11,013 bases of DNA, taken from positions 1 through 11,013 of the forward strand of contig DATJFH010000281.1 of assembly GCA_035495815.1 (NCBI GenBank), written 5' to 3'. Under the pieces are notes generated by a model. That model worked only from the letters and a program-made list of their open reading frames with translations. It was not told the DNA's origin and made no database searches. Shown here in pieces: positions 6,546 through 11,013 of this stretch (position 1 is its first letter; each line of letters starts with the position of its first letter). Source of the stretch: DATJFH01 sp035495815. Lineage in GTDB: Bacteria > Acidobacteriota > Terriglobia > Bryobacterales > Bryobacteraceae. A program made the position numbers and the translations under genes.

Positions 6546-7705
6546 CGGCCCGCCAGCGCCGATTCGATCCGCTTCACCGCTTCCATCAGGTTCTCGTAGG
6601 AATTGGCGTAGCTGAACCGGACGTACCCTTCGCCGTATTTCCCGAACGCCGCCCCGCTGAGGCACGCCACACCCGCGGTGTTGAGCAGGAAATCGGCGGC
6701 GGTCCTCGAATCCATTCCCGTTCCGGTGATGTTGGCGAAGGCATAGAACGCCCCGCCGGGAGGCGCGCAGCGCACTCCGGGGATGCGGTTCAATCCCTCG
6801 CAGAAGGCCGACCGTCTGCGGGCGAATTCGGCGACCATCCGGTCCACTTCATCCTGCGGTCCGTTCAAAGCGGCGATCCCGGCGCGCTGCGTGAAACTGG
6901 CGGTGCAGGAATTGGAATTCACCATCAGCTTGTTGACGGCGTCCACCAGCCACTCCGGCATCACCCCGTAGCCCATGCGCCAGCCCGTCATGGCGTAGGT
7001 TTTGGAGAAGCCGTCGAGGATGATCGTCTTCTCCTGCATTCCGGGCAGGCTGGCGATCGACGCCGGACGCTCGCCGTAATAGATCCGCGAATAGATCTCG
7101 TCGGAGAGCACGATCAGGTCGCGGTCGCGCACCAGGTCGGCGATGATCCGGATCTCCTCGGCCGGGATCACGCCGCCGGTGGGATTCTGCGGCGAGTTCA
7201 GGATCAGCATCCGGGTCCTGCCCGACAGCTTGTCGCGCAGCGCATCGAGGTCGAACGAAAAGCCCCGGCTCTCGAGCAGCGGGATGGGTACCGGTGTCGC
7301 GCCCAGGAACTGCGTCATGGACTGGTAGATGGGGAATCCCGGATCGGGATAAATCACCTCGTCGCCCGGCTCGAGCAGGGCCAGCATGGGAAAGAAGAGG
7401 ATCGGCTTGCCCCCCGGCACGATGCACACGTGCTCGGGTCCGGCCTCGATGCCACGCGTCGACGACACATGCGCGGCCACCGCCTCCCGCAGTTCGGGGT
7501 AGCCCTGCGTCGGACCGTAGTGCGTCCAACCCTCGTCCAGCGCGGCTTTGGCGGCGGCGACGATATGGGCGGGCGTGGGGAAGTCGGGCTCGCCGATCTC
7601 CAGGTGGACCACGCTGCGGCCCGTGGCTTCGAGCGCGCGTGCGCGCACCAGTACCTCAAAAGCGGATTCGACAAGAATCCGGTCCATCCGTTCGGCCAGT
7701 TTCAT
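6515..7705 (-). CDS. Pyridoxal-phosphate-dependent class I/II aminotransferase
   Basis: This 396-residue cytosolic enzyme of the fold type I aspartate-aminotransferase superfamily transfers amino groups between an amino acid and a 2-oxo acid. Visible motifs are the N-terminal HLEIGEPDFPTP (34-45), HYGPTQGYPELREA (62-75), NPTGG at 174-178, SDEIY at 201-205 and the PLP-lysine motif SKTYAMTGWRMGY with K235. Length is normal. The substrate cannot be assigned; aspartate, alanine or aromatic donors are all possible. The ATG at 7705 overlaps the stop of the upstream DUF35 gene (ATGA), so translation is coupled in the thiolase-DUF35-aminotransferase order. The 3' end is odd. The last ten residues (RYPKISAPVS) and the stop (6515-6547) lie beyond the region duplicated at 5110-5244 and are antisense to the Uma2 remnant, so the native C-terminus seems to have been replaced. 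Confidence 0.92.
   Translation of the reverse strand: MKLAERMDRILVESAFEVLVRARALEATGRSVVHLEIGEPDFPTPAHIVAAAKAALDEGWTHYGPTQGYPELREAVAAHVSSTRGIEAGPEHVCIVPGGKPILFFPMLALLEPGDEVIYPDPGFPIYQSMTQFLGATPVPIPLLESRGFSFDLDALRDKLSGRTRMLILNSPQNPTGGVIPAEEIRIIADLVRDRDLIVLSDEIYSRIYYGERPASIASLPGMQEKTIILDGFSKTYAMTGWRMGYGVMPEWLVDAVNKLMVNSNSCTASFTQRAGIAALNGPQDEVDRMVAEFARRRSAFCEGLNRIPGVRCAPPGGAFYAFANITGTGMDSRTAADFLLNTAGVACLSGAAFGKYGEGYVRFSYANSYENLMEAVKRIESALAGRYPKISAPVS
6548..6742 (-). repeat. Right copy of the direct repeat flanking the FkbM/Uma2 segment
   Basis: This is the intact member of an imperfect direct repeat whose left copy is at 5110-5244. The starts of the two copies are 1438 bp apart. It is coding sequence for the aminotransferase C-terminus, so it is the likely source. 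The repeat border at 6548 falls three bases after the TAA stop of the Uma2 remnant (6543-6545), which places the insertion junction there. Confidence 0.85.
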
Positions 7706-7908
7706 TCGCTCTTCCTGAAGAAAGGAACGCCCTCGCGCTCGCCGGCCAGCGCGACCCGGTCTCCGATCGAGACTCGCGCGCCCTCGACGCGTCCGGTCAC
7801 CCGGCCGCCCTCGTCGAGCGACACGATCGCCACCTGGTAGGGAACGTCTTTCTCGAACGCCGGCGGGGCTGTGTACACCACCGTCTCAGTATAAACAGTG
7901 CCCGTCAT
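7702..7908 (-). CDS. Stand-alone DUF35 OB-fold protein without zinc ribbon
   Basis: The 68-residue protein matches the OB-fold half of DUF35 proteins: a YTAPPAFEKDVPYQVAIV stretch (12-29) followed by SLDEGGRV (30-37), SIGDRVAL (47-54) and a VPFFR ending (61-65). DUF35 proteins usually carry an N-terminal rubredoxin-like zinc ribbon with four cysteines; this one has no cysteine at all and starts directly in the OB-fold. In archaea and actinobacteria DUF35 partners bind thiolase-fold enzymes and help handle acyl-CoA. The gene is linked to the thiolase start-to-stop by ATGA (7905-7908) and to the aminotransferase by ATGA (7702-7705), which fits a stable small subunit of a thiolase complex. The start is fixed by the overlap with the thiolase stop. 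The family call is firm despite the small size; the biochemical role is inferred. Confidence 0.82.
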   Translation of the reverse strand: MTGTVYTETVVYTAPPAFEKDVPYQVAIVSLDEGGRVTGRVEGARVSIGDRVALAGEREGVPFFRKSE

Positions 7909-9065
7909 GACGCGCCCAGAATGGTGACCACGCAGCTTGCGCCGGATCCGCCCAGGTTTTCCGCGAGACCCAGCGAGTGGCGCGGTAGCTGCCGCTCGCC
8001 GGCTTCGCCGCGGATCTGCTGGACTACGTCGCAGATCTGGCCCACGCCGGTCGCCCCCACCGGATGGCCCTTCGCCTTGAGCCCGCCGCTGGCGTTCATC
8101 GGCTTCGCGCCCGAGCGCGCGGTGAAGCCGGCGGCCGAGCAGAAGCCGCCCTGTCCGCGCGGGACGAAGCCCAGGTCTTCGAGCGCCACGATTTCGGCGA
8201 TGGTGAAGCAGTCGTGCAGCTCGCCGAATTCGATCTCGTCCGGACCCACGCCGGCCATCTTGTAAGCCTTCGCCGCCGCCGCTTTCACCGCCGGGAAAGT
8301 CGTGATGTCCGCCTTCTGGTCGAGCGCCAGGTAGTCGGACGCCTGCGCGATGCCGAGCACGCGCACCGGCTTGCCCGGGAAGTCGCGGGCGCGTTCCGCC
8401 GCCATGACGATCGCCGCGGCCGCGCCGTCGCTGATCAGCGAGCAGTCATACAGGTTCAGCGGATCGGCCACCGGCTTGCCCGCCATGGCCTGTTCGAGCG
8501 TAATCGGCTTGCGCAGATGGGCGTCCGGATTCAGCGCGCCGTTGGCGTGGTTCTTGACGGCCACCGCGGCCAGATGCTCGCGGCGCGTTCCGAAGTCATG
8601 CATATGGCGCCGGGCAATCATAGCGAACAGGGACGGGAAGGTGGAGCCCGCGCGGATCTCGCCGCCGCAGTCTCCGGCGGCGGCCAGAATCTCCGTCACC
8701 CGCGCGGTCGGCTGCGACGTCATTTTCTCGACTCCCACCACCATGACCACGTCGTAGAGTCCCGCGCCCACCGCGGACACCGCGTGGAAGAAGGCCGATC
8801 CGCTCGAAGCGCAGGCCGCCTCGATCCGGGTCGCCGGGACTTCGTGGATGCCCAGGGCGTTCGAGATGTACGGCGCCAGATGATTCTGTCCGGCGAACGA
8901 CGGCCCGGCGAAATTGCCCAGGAAGAAAGCCTCCACTTTCGACGGGTCGACATTCGCGTCGGCAAGGCATTTTCCGCCGGCTTCCACCGCCAGCGAGCGC
9001 AGATCGCGGTCTGGAAAGGCGCCGAAACGTGTCTTGCCGATGCCGGCGACGGCTACCGATCTCAT
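7905..9065 (-). CDS. Thiolase-family protein (acetyl-CoA acetyltransferase / SCP2-thiolase-like)
   Basis: This 386-residue thiolase-fold enzyme is of the group that pairs with DUF35 proteins. The nucleophilic cysteine is C85 in RIEAACASSGSAF, HDCF is at 284-287 and the C-terminal GHPVGATG at 333-340 contains H334. Because both C85 and the histidines are present, catalysis is likely, unlike Ltp2-type relatives that have lost the cysteine and act as aldolases. Reactions in the group include Claisen condensation or cleavage of 3-oxoacyl-CoA; the chain specificity cannot be read. It starts with ATG at 9065, 33 bases after the YceH stop, and overlaps DUF35 by four bases. It sits in one minus-strand run from mreC to the aminotransferase. 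Alternative names such as acetyl-CoA C-acetyltransferase or lipid-transfer-protein thiolase fit equally well. Confidence 0.92.
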   Translation of the reverse strand: MRSVAVAGIGKTRFGAFPDRDLRSLAVEAGGKCLADANVDPSKVEAFFLGNFAGPSFAGQNHLAPYISNALGIHEVPATRIEAACASSGSAFFHAVSAVGAGLYDVVMVVGVEKMTSQPTARVTEILAAAGDCGGEIRAGSTFPSLFAMIARRHMHDFGTRREHLAAVAVKNHANGALNPDAHLRKPITLEQAMAGKPVADPLNLYDCSLISDGAAAAIVMAAERARDFPGKPVRVLGIAQASDYLALDQKADITTFPAVKAAAAKAYKMAGVGPDEIEFGELHDCFTIAEIVALEDLGFVPRGQGGFCSAAGFTARSGAKPMNASGGLKAKGHPVGATGVGQICDVVQQIRGEAGERQLPRHSLGLAENLGGSGASCVVTILGAS

Positions 9066-9098
9066 GATTCCAGTCTACAGAAACGGCGGACCGGCGGG

Positions 9099-9722
9099 TC
9101 AGCTCTCGAACTGGCGCCGGAACCGGGCGAACTCTTCGCGCAGTTCGCGCAGCTCCGTCCGCAGCGCTTCGATTTGCTCCTGCAGCGGCGCGGCGCGCTC
9201 CACCGCCACCGGCGCCGCGGCGGGCTCGGCGTCGCCGCTGAGCAGATGCATGTAACGCGGTTCCTTCATCCCCGGCTGGCGCGGCAGACGCGCCGCCAAA
9301 GGAACGGGCTCCCAATGCATGAGGCTCTCCAGGCAGGCCTCCACTTCCTCCAGATCGGAGAACGACCGCATCCGCTCGCTGCGGTCCTTCAACTCGCCCA
9401 CCGTCTGCGGACCGCGCAGCATCAGAGTGCAGAGCAGCGCCAGCTCCCTGCGGCCGAGATTGAAGACTTCCAAAAAGCTGTGCTCGTACTTTTCCACACG
9501 GCTGTGCGCCGAGGAGCGCCGGGCCAGGCGATTGGCGCGCAGCGAGTCGATCGCTTCGCTCACGGCGGCTTCATCGTAGGAAACCACCGGGTCCCGGTTG
9601 GTTTTCTGGTTACACGCCAGCATCAGGGCGTTGAGCGACAGCGGGTAGTATTCCGGCGTCGTGCTCTCCTTTTCGATCAGCGACGCCAGCACGCGCACTT
9701 CGGTCTCCGTCAGGGCATCCAC
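9099..9722 (-). CDS. yceH: YceH family (DUF480) winged-helix protein
   Basis: The 207-residue protein matches the YceH/DUF480 family, whose structures show two winged-helix domains and whose function is unsettled. The family signature is clear near the N-terminus: LTETEVRVLASLIEKE (4-19), YYPLSLNALMLACNQKTNRDPV (25-46, quoted in two parts: YYPLSLNALML and ACNQKTNRDPV). RRELALLCTLMLRGPQTVGEL (90-110) opens the second winged helix. The C-terminal segment at about 176-204 is a charged heptad-like helix, probably a coiled coil. The start is GTG at 9722; the ATG at 9718 is out of frame, and the family N-terminus supports the GTG. It is 54 bases downstream of mreD and 33 bases upstream of the thiolase, in the same direction. 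Regulation of neighbouring genes is conceivable but unsupported. Confidence 0.9.
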   Translation of the reverse strand: MDALTETEVRVLASLIEKESTTPEYYPLSLNALMLACNQKTNRDPVVSYDEAAVSEAIDSLRANRLARRSSAHSRVEKYEHSFLEVFNLGRRELALLCTLMLRGPQTVGELKDRSERMRSFSDLEEVEACLESLMHWEPVPLAARLPRQPGMKEPRYMHLLSGDAEPAAAPVAVERAAPLQEQIEALRTELRELREEFARFRRQFES

Positions 9723-9776
9723 GGGGACAGGGTAGCAGAAGAAAAAGTCCCGTCAAAAGTCAAAACCGCGGGGGCT

Positions 9777-10310
9777 TCAGACGGCCTCTCGCAGCCGGTC
9801 CAGGAAATGAAACAGGAACAGCGCCACTACGGCGTTCAGCAATCCCACCACCAGCGTCCGCTGCAAATCGAAATTGACCTGCTGGCCGAGCATCGCGCGC
9901 GCCATCACCCAGGAGAAGAACTGGTGGAAGAAGAAAAAGAAGAAGCCGAGCAGCAGACGAATGAAGGTATGATCGACGTCGAATCGCAGCCCCACCGAGG
10001 CGGCGAAATAGCCGACCAGCGTTTTTACGATTCCGTAAATCCCCAGCGGGTTTTTGGACAGCGAATCCTGGGCGAGGCCGATAAAGGCTCCGATGAACGT
10101 TCCCGCGACCGGGCTGCGGCGCATCAGGGCGAAATACACGGTCACGAGCAGCGGCAGGTCCAGGTAGTTGAGGAACTGGAAGAACAGCGGGATGTACACC
10201 TGGAACAGGATCGCGAACAGCGGGATCACGAACAGCACCCACGGGCGGAATCTGGAAACCCTGCTCTCCCGCTGGCTGCCGAGCAGAATGCGATCGCTCG
10301 AGTAGGTCAT
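9777..10310 (-). CDS. mreD: Rod shape-determining protein MreD
   Basis: The 177-residue integral membrane protein has about five hydrophobic segments, starting at residues 23-45 (WVLFVIPLFAILFQVYIP region) and ending at about 150-172. Typical MreD features are the central GTFIGAFIGLAQDSL (70-84) and NPLGIYGIVKTLVGYFA (87-103) segments. MreD works with MreC, MreB, RodA and PBP2 in the elongasome that inserts side-wall peptidoglycan. Its start overlaps the mreC stop by four bases (ATGA at 10307-10310), the usual mreCD arrangement. The next gene downstream is yceH rather than the PBP2 gene, which is often found after mreD. Length and hydrophobicity fit the family. Confidence 0.9.
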   Translation of the reverse strand: MTYSSDRILLGSQRESRVSRFRPWVLFVIPLFAILFQVYIPLFFQFLNYLDLPLLVTVYFALMRRSPVAGTFIGAFIGLAQDSLSKNPLGIYGIVKTLVGYFAASVGLRFDVDHTFIRLLLGFFFFFFHQFFSWVMARAMLGQQVNFDLQRTLVVGLLNAVVALFLFHFLDRLREAV

Positions 10311-11013
10311 TGCCGTGCGGCGGGACGGGCAGGCGCGGCGGGCGCAGACTGACCGGGGGAAGCCGGCGCAGACTGACCCGGGGAAGCCGGCGCAGACGGT
10401 TTGGCGGCCGGTGACGCGGGCAGGAGCGGAGCGTTGAAATCAGCGGGCTTGGCGCCCGGACCGCCTTCGCCGAATTTGTGCCCCTGCGCCTCGCCGATGG
10501 CCTTATAGCGATCCCGCAGCCGGTCGGCGTCGGTTCCGGCGGCGGCCGAACCGGACCGGTTCTGCGGAGCGGCTCCCGGATCTTCGGGGGGCGGCGACTG
10601 CAAATGAACCGACTGCGCAGCGTTGGGCAATTCCGGAATCTGCTCGTGCACGCCTTCGAGAACGATCAGCACCTCTTCGATGCCGTTCTGCAGACCGGCC
10701 GGATCGAGCAGGATCTCCTGAAAGGCGCCGCCGGGGCGCACCACCCTCACCTGGCCGGCGGGTATGCCCTTCGGAAATACGCGGTCGTCGCCGGAGGTGT
10801 AGAACCACTCGCCGGGCTCCACCTTTTCCTCCGCTTGTACTCTGTCGACACGGCAGAGCGCGTATCCCTGGCCCTTGAGGATTCCGTGCACGCGGTTCTT
10901 CTGGGAGATGACGCCGGCGGCGAACGCGGTGTCGGTTACCAGCACGACCTGCGAAGCCGTGGGGTACGCGGCGATCACTTTCCCCACGATGCCGTCCGGC
11001 GTCACCACCGCCA
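10307..11013 (-). CDS. mreC: Rod shape-determining protein MreC (C-terminal part, cut by window edge)
   Basis: The 235 codons present are open to the right edge, so the start, membrane anchor and coiled coil are outside the window. The visible part begins at AVVTPDGIVGKV, the standard MreC beta-domain motif, and continues through DTAFAAGVI, GILKGQG and the YTSGDDRVFPKGIP segment. MreC is a periplasmic elongasome scaffold anchored in the inner membrane that activates PBP2/RodA. After the conserved domain (ending at about LIVLEG) comes a tail of roughly 110 residues rich in Pro, Ala, Ser and Gly, ending in two nearly identical SAPASPGQ units and a basic ARPAARQ end. Such a tail is longer than in typical MreC proteins and is likely disordered. 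The stop overlaps mreD by four bases. Confidence 0.9.
   Translation of the reverse strand, partial: AVVTPDGIVGKVIAAYPTASQVVLVTDTAFAAGVISQKNRVHGILKGQGYALCRVDRVQAEEKVEPGEWFYTSGDDRVFPKGIPAGQVRVVRPGGAFQEILLDPAGLQNGIEEVLIVLEGVHEQIPELPNAAQSVHLQSPPPEDPGAAPQNRSGSAAAGTDADRLRDRYKAIGEAQGHKFGEGGPGAKPADFNAPLLPASPAAKPSAPASPGQSAPASPGQSAPAAPARPAARQ
10341..10397 (-). repeat. 24-bp tandem repeat in the mreC tail
   Basis: Two 24-bp units (10341-10364 and 10365-10388) differ by one base and are followed by a partial third unit (10389-10397). Being a multiple of three, each adds SAPASPGQ or a close variant in frame, so copy number can change without breaking mreC. Confidence 0.85.

Noticed and set aside
9723..9776. 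A possible terminator in the gap between mreD and yceH
   Set aside because: Only a very short CCCG/CGGG pairing with a long loop is present, with no clear stem followed by a T-run in the direction of transcription.
8064..10352. A 762-codon open frame on the plus strand opposite the thiolase, yceH and mreD genes
   Set aside because: It is antisense to three well-recognised genes, is rich in Arg, Gln and His without any recognisable domain, and is explained by GC-rich third-position bias of the opposite strand.

Overview
The window looks like chromosomal DNA of a high-GC Gram-negative bacterium, most likely an acidobacterium of the Solibacter/Bryobacterales type. That placement is an inference from the protein families present, the base composition and the tightly packed operons; no rRNA or other phylogenetic marker is present. 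All major genes except the ends cut by the window borders appear intact. Three regions can be seen.

Region 1 (1-5063) is a cell-surface polysaccharide locus. On the minus strand, a Wzz-type chain-length regulator (620-1675) is followed, with an 8-bp overlap, by a membrane protein resembling an O-antigen ligase/polymerase that runs off the left edge. Divergently, on the plus strand, a cobalamin-binding radical SAM enzyme (1781-3286) is followed one base later by a second Wzy_C/O-antigen-ligase-type membrane protein with a C-terminal TPR domain (3288-5063). Together they suggest assembly, length control and transfer of an exopolysaccharide or O-antigen, with a B12/radical-SAM enzyme modifying a sugar, lipid or related substrate.

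Region 2 (about 5064-6547) is a small, visibly foreign patch. It holds an FkbM-family methyltransferase of clearly lower GC (5341-6297) and the 3' remnant of a Uma2-family (DUF820) gene (6309-6545). It is flanked by imperfect direct repeats: 5110-5244 is a decayed copy of the 3' end of the aminotransferase gene, whose intact copy lies at 6548-6742. The left copy lacks exactly 60 bp and carries frameshifting indels. The last ten codons and the stop of the intact aminotransferase lie outside the repeat and are read from the antisense strand of the Uma2 remnant. The insertion between two convergent genes therefore appears to have duplicated and rewritten the end of a housekeeping-type gene. This is the least ordinary structure in the window.

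Region 3 (6515-11013) is a run of six minus-strand genes, probably co-transcribed: mreC (truncated by the window edge), mreD, yceH (DUF480), a thiolase-family protein, a stand-alone DUF35 OB-fold protein and a class I/II aminotransferase. Four-base ATGA overlaps join mreC/mreD, thiolase/DUF35 and DUF35/aminotransferase. Rod-shape genes are thus joined to a small acyl-CoA/amino-acid metabolism module, while the usual mreD neighbours (PBP2, RodA) are not found next to mreD.

I found no CRISPR array, tRNA, rRNA or recognisable intact transposase. The best candidate for something undescribed is the repeat-flanked FkbM/Uma2 insertion. The pairing of a B12 radical SAM enzyme with a ligase is the next most interesting.
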